64,000 nt of DNA from Pontiellaceae bacterium B12227 (GTDB lineage: Bacteria > Verrucomicrobiota > Kiritimatiellia > Kiritimatiellales > Pontiellaceae), in NCBI GenBank assembly GCA_029432775.1, contig JAROAZ010000013.1:91025-155024 (forward strand). Direction: 5' to 3'. Below the pieces are notes generated by a model. It was given only the letters and a program-made list of their open reading frames with translations, was not told the DNA's origin and did no database searches. Shown in pieces: positions 26,705-35,750 of the stretch (its first letter is position 1; every line of letters starts with the position of its first letter). The translations under genes were made by a program, and so were the position numbers.

Positions 26705-26732
26705 TGGCGCACTCAGCAGGAGTCGAACCTGC
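26705..26732 (-). pseudogene. tRNA-Arg 3'-end fragment (possible attachment site)
   Basis: On the minus strand the stretch holds a T arm (GCAGG TTCGACT CCTGC), an acceptor strand (TGAGTGC), a discriminator G and CCA. This is the 3' end of a tRNA, probably Arg by its acceptor. No D arm or anticodon arm follows. Such duplicated 3' ends are left at attachment sites of integrative elements. Confidence 0.65.
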
Positions 26733-26735
26733 AAT

Positions 26736-27395
26736 CGAAACGTTTATTAAATACAAAAACCTATATTTACTGGTGTTTTACAATTTCAGATCAACTCACA
26801 TCAGTCGAAATCAACCGTATAGGGTACACAATGGGTACACACTGTTTATATCGGGATCCGTAAATCCCGCAGCTACGAAACCAACTTCCACAGCCTCTCT
26901 TAACAAGAAAACAGAAAACTACCCGAAGTGTCCAGTTTCGGTTGTTCGCCTTATGCTCAGTAGGTGCGAATGGAGGCCTCGCGATATTGATAAGGAAGCG
27001 ATGAAACAGGATTTGACCAGAGAGGATATATCTCTCAGGCTCTCACGGAAGATCCAAGATCCATCAATTCCGATCCGAGAACAACTTTCAGCTGCACGGC
27101 CGCTTTCAATTCTTAACGGGTGAACTGATCCGAAGAACAAAAAGCCTGATAAAAAGTCGATACTCGCAGACATGATGAAAACCATTAATGGGACAAGTAC
27201 AGGTTTGCCATCTCATGCAACTTAACCCCGTAAGAAAGCTTAACAAATAAATATGATTGTCTACTCGGACAGAACCGGATTTAGAATTTAGGACCACGGC
27301 TGAAGCGTAAGGACATTTCGGACCTTCCGCTCCTGTTTTTCCCCATGTTTGCGGTTGTTTATTGAATATTTATTGTTGCGCCCTGCAGTGTAAGA
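26736..27395. other. Stretch without a recognisable gene
   Basis: The 660 bases after the tRNA fragment have no ORF with a recognisable domain. The sequence is more AT-rich than average and has no palindrome copies. It is probably residue of an excised or decayed integrated element. Confidence 0.5.
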
Positions 27396-29237
27396 TCAAT
27401 ATATCGACTTCAGACGAGTAGGCTGGCAACGGTTGCCGTCGTCATCAAAATATTTCCCAAGGGGGACTCTTCTCAGGTTATCCAGATTCTCGAATAAATT
27501 TTCACTGGAAGTTTTATACGCAATAATTTTTCCGCGCGAATCGGTAACTACGCCAAGGAAGCCCTTGTATTTTTCTCCACGGTGAAAACCCTGTATAAAA
27601 TAATCCTCCAGCTCCACCGTATTGCCAGTCATTTCTACCATGCTGCGGCTACCTTCGGTTAAGTGAATAGATTTCTGCTGGTAGTCGAGTAAGATCCGTT
27701 TATCCCCATCGATTTCCTTTCCAATTGCAAAATATTCAGCCTTTAACTCATGAGAATAAAGCCGGGAGGATTTCTGTTTGATCATCAATTTAAAATCATA
27801 GGACAACACACCGGGAATCCCTTCGTCACCCACCCACAGAATATCGGGATAGATCCGCTGCTTCGATGTTTTCGCAAAATTTAAATCCAACTCAGGAGGA
27901 GTGTTCAGATCAATGTATTTCAGATCGGCCTCTGAAAATTCATTTCCAGGCAGTTTAACCTGTTTTCCCCGCTTTGTTTTAAGGACTACTTTTCCGCCAA
28001 TCAGCGTCACATATTCTGCTTCGACTGTTTTGCCGTTAGTTAATGACCATACGCGCATTTTATTTTCAGGCATGCGCGGTTCGGGTTCGGTGACGGATTC
28101 CTTTTCGATTACATCAGCAGAGCCTTTTGCGCTTGCGAAATAATCTCTGAACACCGGGCCATTCGTAAGAGAGCACTCTCCTTCAGGAAGGTATTTTCGA
28201 ATCATCTCCAACTGATCGCGGGTGAACTCTTCCGTTTTAAACGCCGGAAGCAATGGACCACCCTGCCGGGTTTGCGGATAGTCCGCTCCATCGACCTCTA
28301 CCAGCAGCATACCGGTCATTGATCCACCAGCGTACTCGCCGAACAAAACCTGCAGATCAAGTGGTTCGCCCGCCTTCAACTCGATCCAGTCGCCTATTCT
28401 CAACGGCTTATTTGCCAGGAAATATTTGTCATTATCCGCATCCGTACTTTGCCAGAAATCCAAAACTTCCAACCGTTGCCGAACTCCGTTAATCAGTACG
28501 TTTTCGCCATCAACGTTTACCACCAGAAATGCATCCCCGGCACCCCAGAAGCGAAACCTGATATCTTCAGGATAAACCAGTTGTCCTTTATATTTTGCAA
28601 AGAACCAATAGCTCTCCATATCAGGCTGCCCGAATACATCCGCCGCCATCGTTGAATTGACAGGAGGAACCATGATGCTTCTTGTATACAGTTTATCGGG
28701 CGTTCGGTAATATCTGTTCAGCCGAGATTCCCGCCAGCCTTTTGCACAGAATTCCCGTAGCAGATAGATAAATTTATCGCTATCCATGACTGAATCGCCA
28801 CCCTGGCGGTCATATTTAAAAAAGTAACAGCGCCCTTCGAAGTCATTGCCGATACTCTGCCCGCCCCCGAAAACACTTAGCTCAGTCATGTCCGGCACTA
28901 TGTCAAATCCAGCAAGCCCCCCGGCCAAGCCATCCCCCATCCCACTCATTTCCGGCAATTGGATATCTGGCATGTTCGCCTTTTGCACCTTGGTAACAAT
29001 CCGGGTGGTGGATTTCGGCTTTGCTGATTTCTTCATCTTCACCTTCGGCTTTTTCAGCTTCATTTTCGGACGGTCTACCGGCTTTGGCGGAACAAACTTT
29101 TTCTCCTCCTTCGTCACCACATTGAAGACCACCAGCATGCCTGCCAGCAAAAAAACAGCCGCGTGAATAGCTAGGCTGACCACAAACCCGCTGGGAGCTC
29201 CTTTCACGACCCCTTTGTCTTTTCGAATACGCTTCAT
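27396..29237 (-). CDS. Membrane-anchored protein with PA14-like domain
   Basis: This 613-residue protein has a short cytoplasmic N-terminus and one membrane helix (about residues 18-40). A basic lysine/proline stretch follows (KPVDRPKMKLKKPKVKMKKS), then a glycine-rich MPDIQLPEMSG segment. A periplasmic PA14-like region (about 165-300) binds or senses ligand by inference. A C-terminal part contains an SLA1-type repeat (RVWSLTNGKTVEAEYV). The N-terminal third is paralogous to that of the protein at 35751-37130. GAGGAGG lies 6 nt before the ATG. Its function is unknown. It opens the polysaccharide locus. Confidence 0.65.
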   Translation of the reverse strand: MKRIRKDKGVVKGAPSGFVVSLAIHAAVFLLAGMLVVFNVVTKEEKKFVPPKPVDRPKMKLKKPKVKMKKSAKPKSTTRIVTKVQKANMPDIQLPEMSGMGDGLAGGLAGFDIVPDMTELSVFGGGQSIGNDFEGRCYFFKYDRQGGDSVMDSDKFIYLLREFCAKGWRESRLNRYYRTPDKLYTRSIMVPPVNSTMAADVFGQPDMESYWFFAKYKGQLVYPEDIRFRFWGAGDAFLVVNVDGENVLINGVRQRLEVLDFWQSTDADNDKYFLANKPLRIGDWIELKAGEPLDLQVLFGEYAGGSMTGMLLVEVDGADYPQTRQGGPLLPAFKTEEFTRDQLEMIRKYLPEGECSLTNGPVFRDYFASAKGSADVIEKESVTEPEPRMPENKMRVWSLTNGKTVEAEYVTLIGGKVVLKTKRGKQVKLPGNEFSEADLKYIDLNTPPELDLNFAKTSKQRIYPDILWVGDEGIPGVLSYDFKLMIKQKSSRLYSHELKAEYFAIGKEIDGDKRILLDYQQKSIHLTEGSRSMVEMTGNTVELEDYFIQGFHRGEKYKGFLGVVTDSRGKIIAYKTSSENLFENLDNLRRVPLGKYFDDDGNRCQPTRLKSIY

Positions 29238-29322
29238 TCTATCCTCCTCAAAATGAGTGCACGCAAACGTGTTCCCTTACGTACAAGTAGACAAAAAGTG
29301 CCGGAGCAGATTTCATCAGACA

Positions 29323-29342
29323 ACTGGCTGTATCTCTAGGTG
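29323..29342. promoter_or_regulatory. Candidate regulatory motif, locus copy 1
   Basis: ACTGGCTGTATCTCTAGGTG lies 86 bp upstream of the PA14-like protein gene. It matches the other locus sites in ACTGG and CTCTAG. The binding protein is unknown. Confidence 0.35.
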
Positions 29343-29505
29343 GCAGGAAGGAAGGGAAAGGCCTGATAACTCGTCAACGGTTCACTAACTTGTCAGCAGC
29401 CCAATGTTTATAGCCATTGATTTATGGGCTTTGTTATATCAAAAGAATCTCTTATCACTGTAGAGACGACCACACTCCCGGTTCCGCTCTAACCGTCGTC
29501 GGGGC

Positions 29506-30417
29506 CTAATCCTCGGCGATTTTATCGTCGCCATCCGTATCCGACACAGCAGCCAGCAGGTCGCAGAGGTCCGGAGTTTTTCCGCTAAGGTATCCAAGCG
29601 AAACCAGGAACCGGTCCGCCTCAAGCATCGTTCCGAAATACATCTCTTCACTGTGGTCCCGATTGAAGAAGGCATGCGGTTGCCCCTCGTAGATATGTAG
29701 ATCACAACGAAGGCCCAACGCCTCCATCTTTTTCTTATACGCTTTTGCGCTAGCGACGCGAAACGCCGTATCTTCTGAGCCGGTCAGAATCAGCGTCGGC
29801 GGCGCATCTTTGTGGATATTGTGCAGCGGCGAAAATTCCTGCCAATAGTCCTTCACCCGATTATGCCCAAATCCCGCGGAACTGTTGTCCGCCACAGGAT
29901 TAAGCAACACCAGAATGTTGGGAACGCAGCTTACCGACCGATCCTCGCCGACTTCATTGAATTCTTCCAGCATCGCGGTAGCCGCCGCCAGATGCCCGCC
30001 AGCCGAACCACCGCCCGCGGCCAGACGATTTGGATCAATCCCCAATTCAACCGCGTGTGTACGCACCCAGCGCATCGCGGATTTGGCGTCCATCACGCAT
30101 TCCTTTGGGGTAGTTCCATACTGTTTCGCCGTTCGGTACTCCGCCGTAATCGCCACCATGCCGCGCGAGGCCAGATAGTCGCATTGACCTGAAAAATGAG
30201 TAAATCCTCCGCCCTGCCATCCGCCACCGTGAAAGAACACAATGGCCGGTACGCGGCCGGACGGTTCATGGCTCGGCGGATTAAAGATATGCAGTTTCAG
30301 CGTCACATCGCCGATGGTTTTATACACCACGCTTTGGTCCGGCGCGGGCACTTCTTCGGCTAGCGCAACAAAAGTCAGACTCAGCATCATCAGCATATTC
30401 GTTATGAACTTTTTCAT
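29506..30417 (-). CDS. Secreted alpha/beta-hydrolase esterase
   Basis: This BD-FAE/carboxylesterase-like enzyme probably removes acetyl or other ester groups from glycans in the periplasm or outside the cell. A signal peptide (MKKFITNMLMMLSLTFVALAEE) is followed by the HGGGW oxyanion motif and the GGGSAGG nucleophile elbow. A C-terminal GQPHAFF carries the catalytic histidine. The ATG at 30417 has AAGG 8 nt upstream. The ATG five codons earlier is an alternative start. Confidence 0.82.
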   Translation of the reverse strand: MKKFITNMLMMLSLTFVALAEEVPAPDQSVVYKTIGDVTLKLHIFNPPSHEPSGRVPAIVFFHGGGWQGGGFTHFSGQCDYLASRGMVAITAEYRTAKQYGTTPKECVMDAKSAMRWVRTHAVELGIDPNRLAAGGGSAGGHLAAATAMLEEFNEVGEDRSVSCVPNILVLLNPVADNSSAGFGHNRVKDYWQEFSPLHNIHKDAPPTLILTGSEDTAFRVASAKAYKKKMEALGLRCDLHIYEGQPHAFFNRDHSEEMYFGTMLEADRFLVSLGYLSGKTPDLCDLLAAVSDTDGDDKIAED

Positions 30418-30485
30418 ACTATTTACCTTCATATTTAGAGCAACGATTCTCGCAGTGCGTTTTCCACTTCCGCCCACCCCTTCTC

Positions 30486-30500
30486 TTCCAGACGTTGGAA
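30486..30500. repeat. 15-bp palindrome copy, intergenic
   Basis: TTCCAGACGTTGGAA lies between the esterase and beta-helix genes. Confidence 0.8.
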
Positions 30501-30550
30501 ACGGTCGCCTATAAAAAGGAAATGATCGGAGAACGGTGGGTTCTGGGTGT

Positions 30551-32002
30551 TCATCTTTCAGAGCCCCGCTGCTGAATAAAGTTTTTCAAGGTCGCGAACC
30601 CCTTATCATCTTTGAACTGGGGAAGATGCTGGAATTCATTGAGAACCCGCAATGGATCGCGTTGTTTGTACATAAAATTTCTTCCATCGTCATGGCCATG
30701 GACCTGCACCGCTTTACTCTCCGACCAATCCACCGTGGGCCTCTGAGGAGCCCTTACAATATTCTCAATGAACTCAATCCCTTCAGGATAGGCGTTTCCC
30801 CAATCGCCCGCCACCAACAAGGCGTTCTCTATCTCGTCAAGCGGCTTGGATGGCATGATGATAATGTTGCGGTAAATTTTTGTATTTTCCACGGGGCCCG
30901 TGATGTGAAACGTCGGCGAAAAGAAACCTTTATGCGTTTCATACGGACGCAACCCGTCATTGATGCTCAGGTTATATTGGATGACCGTGTCTTTTGTTCC
31001 CCTATTGATCGGCGAGCCATACGACGCTCCGTTATTACAAATCAGTACAAAGCCGCCCCAGTTATCATAACTATAATTATATTGAATCACCGTTCCGATA
31101 CAGTTGAAGTCCGCGTCGTAGCCCTGCCCATCCCATTTAGCGCGATGATCACTCACTTCGTTAAACTGGATGAGTGTCCGATCGCTACTCCAAGGCCAGA
31201 TGCCCGCCGCCGCATCTCCTTTGGGCAAGGAATCGACCCCCTTGCGAATGACATTGTATTCAACCAGCGCCCCTTCCGTGCCAATGGGAACAATGCCGTC
31301 TCCCGGAATATGCTCAATCAGGTTCCCGCGAATCACGACATCCAGACTCGGATGCCAGCGGTCGCGCCTCGAGTTGCCATGGGAATTGATCGCGTTGCGC
31401 TCACAATGGTGAATGTGGCAGTTCAAAATCTGTAGCCCGATAAACCGGGTTTTGACTTTATCCCCTCCGTTTTCCCATAAGATCCCCGAACCACCACCCT
31501 CTTTTTTGGAAAGGCGTCCGTTCACATGGTGAATCTCCAGACCTTCTAAAATTATATGGTGACAATCTCCAAAATCGCGGGCGCGTACCATCACCCCCCG
31601 TCGTCCGGATTTTGCTTCGCCCCCGGCATTGGTTACTTCCAGATTACGAACTTCCCAGTACTCCACATTTTCCAGCAATACCGCGTAGAGTCTGCCTCCC
31701 TGACCATGAATAGCGGGATTCAGGCCTTCGCCATACCGATCCACACGAATGGGAGCCGCGGGAGAGCCGCTTCCTTTCAACTTAAGCTGGCCGAAGAAGG
31801 AATTTCCCGCGGCAAATAAGATTTCATCGCCCGCTTTGAAGACGTGTTCATTGACCCGTTGCAAACTCGCCCAGGCCTGATCCGAACCCGTGCCCTCGTT
31901 TGAATCTAATCCCGACACGGAATTCACATAGTAGGTCGAAGCCAACGTTGTGGAACACAACACCACACATCCCATAACTACTTTAAACCAATCCAACTTC
32001 AT
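30551..32002 (-). CDS. Secreted right-handed parallel beta-helix protein
   Basis: The 483-residue product has a signal peptide (MKLDWFKVVMGCVVLCSTTLAS), then a parallel beta-helix typical of polysaccharide lyases and some glycosidases. It begins YYVNSVSGLDSNEGTGSDQAW and has repeated rungs such as HIILEGLEIHHV, LQILNCHIHHCERNAI and VVIRGNLIEHI. Activity on the locus glycan is inferred; the exact lyase or GH family is not assigned. The ATG at 32002 is favoured by the signal peptide. The sequence upstream of it is a decayed beta-helix gene. Confidence 0.78.
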   Translation of the reverse strand: MKLDWFKVVMGCVVLCSTTLASTYYVNSVSGLDSNEGTGSDQAWASLQRVNEHVFKAGDEILFAAGNSFFGQLKLKGSGSPAAPIRVDRYGEGLNPAIHGQGGRLYAVLLENVEYWEVRNLEVTNAGGEAKSGRRGVMVRARDFGDCHHIILEGLEIHHVNGRLSKKEGGGSGILWENGGDKVKTRFIGLQILNCHIHHCERNAINSHGNSRRDRWHPSLDVVIRGNLIEHIPGDGIVPIGTEGALVEYNVIRKGVDSLPKGDAAAGIWPWSSDRTLIQFNEVSDHRAKWDGQGYDADFNCIGTVIQYNYSYDNWGGFVLICNNGASYGSPINRGTKDTVIQYNLSINDGLRPYETHKGFFSPTFHITGPVENTKIYRNIIIMPSKPLDEIENALLVAGDWGNAYPEGIEFIENIVRAPQRPTVDWSESKAVQVHGHDDGRNFMYKQRDPLRVLNEFQHLPQFKDDKGFATLKNFIQQRGSER

Positions 32003-32049
32003 CAAAAAATATCCTGTTAAAAGCTCGTCCGCGATCCCTGAAGTCGCCG

Positions 32050-32539
32050 TCTGGAGCGGACCCAACACTCCTGGACCTTGCCCGCGGACCTTCGCCGTCA
32101 AAAAACGCATAGGGTTGCCAATGCTTGACATTCTGAACGCGCTCGGCCCTCGCTTCCGGAAGTTCGGCATAGACGACCTTTCCGCCAGCCTTCTCATTCA
32201 GAAAAGAACCTGAGGGTTTTTCCCATTTCGCAACCGGCACACTGGCACTGAAGATTACATTTTTCCCGGACAGTGAACGATAGCTGATCTTCTGTTTTCT
32301 GAGCCCGAATCGTCCAGCCCAAACACTTCGGTTTCGGTGAACGGATAAATCCCCTCATCAAACCAAACCGTGAACGCCTCAGCCGGATTCTGCTTCTTCA
32401 ATTCCCGCACCGCTTAATGTGGCAAATGGGGATTGTCGACTTCCAACCGCCGCATCATCCCCGAAGGACTGACAAATAACTCTCCTGCAGGTGACATACC
32501 TGCCAAACACAACAGGGTAAAAATCCAATATTTTTTCAT
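32050..32539 (-). pseudogene. Decayed beta-helix glycan-processing gene
   Basis: On the minus strand an ATG at 32539 starts a signal peptide (MKKYWIFTLLCLAGMSPAG) and ELFVSPSG. The frame soon stops. Homologous sequence continues in other frames as AVRELKKQNPAEAFTVWFDEG and SGKNVIFSASVPVAKWEKP. This is the N-terminal part of a beta-helix protein that normally has several hundred more residues. At least two frameshifts and loss of the 3' part are visible. The remnant joins the intact beta-helix gene downstream. Confidence 0.7.
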
Positions 32540-32554
32540 CTCGGCTTCAGTAAG

Positions 32555-35479
32555 TTAAAACTTTACTTCAAGCACTTCGTGCAGGCCGTCCGGGCCGGCG
32601 GCGGGGTTCGGGATGATCAGTTCGCCATGCTCGAAAGAGTAGTCGACCGTCTTTCCGGTGCGCAGCAATTTGACCGATTTTACTTTCGGCACATCGCCCA
32701 CACGGATCGGCTTTCCGGGTTCGGTGCCCGTGTAATAAATTTTCTTCCACTTACCCCATGACGCCGCGTCAAGCTGTGCTCCGGGACGGGCGTGCAAATA
32801 CCACGTTTTCCCATCCTTGGACGTCGTGATCGGCACATTGGATTGTTCAGGAAAATGCGTGCCTTTGGTATCGAACATGGAAACAGCCCCCCACTCCATC
32901 CAATCAGCCATCTTTCCAAAGTTGCTGTAGACGGCGTCCGGCAGTGTACCATCGGCGCGCGGGGAAATATTCAGCAGCAGATTGCCCTGCCAGGAGCGCA
33001 CCCGTGCGAGGGCATACATAATATCCTCCAGCGCCCCCGTCTGCTCCCCAAGCCCATTCGTATTGTGATAAAACCATCCGCTGCGTTGAGACGTCATACA
33101 GATTTCCCAAGGCGTTCCGGCTTGAACCAACTGTTTGACGTGCTTCCATTCCAGCGAGGGAAATCCTTCCGGAGTTGCGTAATGCGTCACCGGATAGGTG
33201 CCCTTCATCGTGCCGCCGTGGTACCAGTTACCGCGGTTGTTGAAGAGCATGTCCGGATTATATTTCCCGGCCGTTTCCTCCACCGTCAAGGGCAGCCCGG
33301 AATCCCACCACCACAGATCTGGGCGGTAGCGTTCCATCACCTCAAAGACCATTTTTTTCTTCTGCTCTACGATCTCCATGGGCAGGGGTTTCACGACATC
33401 CTGACGCATTGGATTTCCCAGGAAGTCCCAGCCTTCTTCCCCTCTGCTGAAATAATAGTTCATATAGTCGCGGTCCAGATTCCAGTCCACCCCGGAAAAA
33501 TAGAATCCGACCTTCATGTTGTTTTTGCGGACTGCATCCACGTAGGGCTGTAAAAGGTCGCGGCCACCCAGAAAGGTCTGGACTCCGAGATCGGTGTGCT
33601 TGCTGGGCCAGAGCGAATATCCGTCGTGATGTTTTGAGGTCAGTACCGCATAACGGAAGCCGGCCTTTTTCGCGGCCACCATCCATTTATCCGGATCGTA
33701 GTTTTCGGCCGTGAACCCTTTGGGGGCATTGTTGTAATAGAATTCAGGAGTGACCTTGGGGCGTAGCGGATCGCTGCCTTTCACCGGCTGGCGCATGCGC
33801 CAGACATCTTCGATATCGTCTACGGACGCAGGCCCCCAGTGAATGAACAGGCCGAGACCTGCTTTTTTAAACCACTCGCCGCCTTTCGGAAACGGCGCGG
33901 GCTTTGCCAGACGATACCGCGTGGGAAGCGAACCGGATTCATCCCCTCCGCTCATCGCAACGGCGGCGGCAGCAACAGCGGCCAGATCGTCCTCGGTGTC
34001 GTCCCCGCCGTTCGTCAGCTTCAGGCCCCAGACATACTGTGCGATTTTCTGCTCCGGCAGTTCAACCACCAGATCATCACCCGCTTTTGTAATGTTCAAT
34101 GCCCCTTTTCCACCCAGCAGTCTGGCTGCAGAAGGGTTAAAGGAAGCGGCCTTCGGCAGGATAACCTTGCCATTTTCCGGCCAGGTTACAAACCAGGCAT
34201 AGAGCGCGCCGTCTTTCTGCGTGTAGCGCACCGCATCCGGGTCGTTTTTATTTCCATCCGGTGATCCCGCCGCAAGACTGTTCAGCTTGCCGGAACCATA
34301 GGTTGTCCAAGGTTTGGAACCCGTAATCCCTTCGCCATTGATTTGCAACCACTGACCGATTTCAAGCAATACGCGTTCCTGTCCTTCATCCAGAGTGCCA
34401 TCGGGGCGCGGACCGATATTGAGCAGGAGATTTCCATTGCGGCTGACGATGTCGACAAATCCACGCAGCATTTTTCCGACCGGCCAGCCGGGTTTTTCCC
34501 CGGTGTATCCCCAGCTTCCATTCACGGTAAAATGAGCCTGCCAGGGGCGATCAGGAATACCGTCCTCAAGTGAACCTTCCGAGTCATAAACCGCCTCGCC
34601 CTTCTCCATCGCATCGCGTTTCCAGGAGAGCACAACCCCCTTCTCCAGTTCCACGCTTTGGTTGTAGTAGCGCGCTACTACTCGATACATGGCGTCGCGG
34701 AAATATTCTTTTTTATATTCAGAGCGCCCGTCGCAGATACCGCCATCCACAAATATGTAATCCGGCTGATAGGTATCGACGAGCTCGTTCATCACCCGTT
34801 CCCACTTGAGGGCATCTTCCGGACGCGGCGGATCCTTGTCGCCGCGGCGCTTACCATAAAGCCCCTCGTTGGCCGGATCCCAGGTGTCGAATTCCGGGCG
34901 GAAGGTGTAATATTTCCAATGGCGGCCATAATGGGTGGAGACGCCGGTCTTGATCCCCTTACCGCGCATGGCTTCAGTCAGTTCCCCGACCACATCGCGT
35001 TTCGGCCCCATCTTTGCGGCATTCCAGTCGATCTCCTTTGAATCCCACATGGCAAACCCATCGTGGTGCACGGCCGGCGCCGCGAAATAGGCCGCCCCCG
35101 ACTTTTTAATCAGGTCCGCATAATAGTCGGCATCAAACTTTTCCAAGGTCAGCATGGGAATGAAATCTTTGTAGCCGAAATCCTTCAATGCCCCATAGGT
35201 TTTTTCATGGTGATCCCTGAACGACTTACGGTATTCCGGGTGCATCAGATTCGGAATATCATCCGCATAGTACATGTTCGAGGCGTACCACTCATTCTTG
35301 AAAGCGGGCACCGAAAAGGCGCTCAGGTGCATAAATACCCCCAGCTTGCCCTCGCTGTACCAGGCCGGCACGTCATAGGATGCGATCGACTCATGGTTGG
35401 TGGTGTAGGGTTGCTGATGCACAGCGGCATACGAACCGCCAGCCAAACAAGACAGCGCAAATATCCAATAGTTCTTCAT
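32555..35479 (-). CDS. Secreted alpha-L-fucosidase with two GH29 domains
   Basis: This 974-residue exo-enzyme releases alpha-linked L-fucose. After a signal peptide (about 1-18), one GH29 domain covers roughly residues 20-400. It has LGVFMHLSAFSV, AVHHDGFAMW and the nucleophile region DYIFVDGG. A linker rich in acidic residues and alanine (about 480-500) leads to a second GH29 domain. That domain has GLGLFIHWGP, TSKHHDGYSLW and DLWWWDSGLP. Both carry NGNLLLNI/QGNLLLNI. Two complete catalytic domains in one chain are unusual. Confidence 0.88.
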   Translation of the reverse strand: MKNYWIFALSCLAGGSYAAVHQQPYTTNHESIASYDVPAWYSEGKLGVFMHLSAFSVPAFKNEWYASNMYYADDIPNLMHPEYRKSFRDHHEKTYGALKDFGYKDFIPMLTLEKFDADYYADLIKKSGAAYFAAPAVHHDGFAMWDSKEIDWNAAKMGPKRDVVGELTEAMRGKGIKTGVSTHYGRHWKYYTFRPEFDTWDPANEGLYGKRRGDKDPPRPEDALKWERVMNELVDTYQPDYIFVDGGICDGRSEYKKEYFRDAMYRVVARYYNQSVELEKGVVLSWKRDAMEKGEAVYDSEGSLEDGIPDRPWQAHFTVNGSWGYTGEKPGWPVGKMLRGFVDIVSRNGNLLLNIGPRPDGTLDEGQERVLLEIGQWLQINGEGITGSKPWTTYGSGKLNSLAAGSPDGNKNDPDAVRYTQKDGALYAWFVTWPENGKVILPKAASFNPSAARLLGGKGALNITKAGDDLVVELPEQKIAQYVWGLKLTNGGDDTEDDLAAVAAAAVAMSGGDESGSLPTRYRLAKPAPFPKGGEWFKKAGLGLFIHWGPASVDDIEDVWRMRQPVKGSDPLRPKVTPEFYYNNAPKGFTAENYDPDKWMVAAKKAGFRYAVLTSKHHDGYSLWPSKHTDLGVQTFLGGRDLLQPYVDAVRKNNMKVGFYFSGVDWNLDRDYMNYYFSRGEEGWDFLGNPMRQDVVKPLPMEIVEQKKKMVFEVMERYRPDLWWWDSGLPLTVEETAGKYNPDMLFNNRGNWYHGGTMKGTYPVTHYATPEGFPSLEWKHVKQLVQAGTPWEICMTSQRSGWFYHNTNGLGEQTGALEDIMYALARVRSWQGNLLLNISPRADGTLPDAVYSNFGKMADWMEWGAVSMFDTKGTHFPEQSNVPITTSKDGKTWYLHARPGAQLDAASWGKWKKIYYTGTEPGKPIRVGDVPKVKSVKLLRTGKTVDYSFEHGELIIPNPAAGPDGLHEVLEVKF

Positions 35480-35535
35480 TTCTTCTCCAAAGCTTATTAT
35501 ACCAGACTAACGTAACAATATTTTGTATCGCGCAA

Positions 35536-35580
35536 AGGCGCTAAGTCGCAATGCGAAGTAAACGAAGCGACTTTACGCCT
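35536..35580. repeat. Inverted repeat of GCGCTAAGTCGC words
   Basis: Left arm AGGCGCTAAGTCGC (35536-35549) matches the reverse complement of 35567-35580 at 12 of 14 positions. It stands upstream of the fucosidase gene. Confidence 0.6.
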
Positions 35581-35696
35581 TGAGTGACCAGGAATGGGCG
35601 CGAGTATCTCGATTACTTCAACCCAAGCTCGCCACTTAACGTGAATGCTTACCAGTACGTAAAATAATAGCGTACACCAATCCGATAAATCATAAC

Positions 35697-35716
35697 ACCT
35701 GTTCAACTCTACAGGG
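35697..35716. promoter_or_regulatory. Candidate regulatory motif, locus copy 2
   Basis: ACCTGTTCAACTCTACAGGG shares CTCTACAGG with the site at 52148. It lies about 220 bp upstream of the double GH29 gene and just past the stop of the VWA-like gene. Confidence 0.35.
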
Positions 35717-35750
35717 GATTATGTGTCCACTGATTTTCGGTTACAATAGA

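Noticed and set aside
26641..27123. 160-codon open frame after the transposase fragment
   Set aside because: It crosses an inverted repeat arm and the tRNA fragment, and the remainder has no recognisable similarity.
30433..30550. Separate small gene between the esterase and beta-helix genes
   Set aside because: No start with a ribosome binding site; the gap is explained by leader sequence and one palindrome copy.
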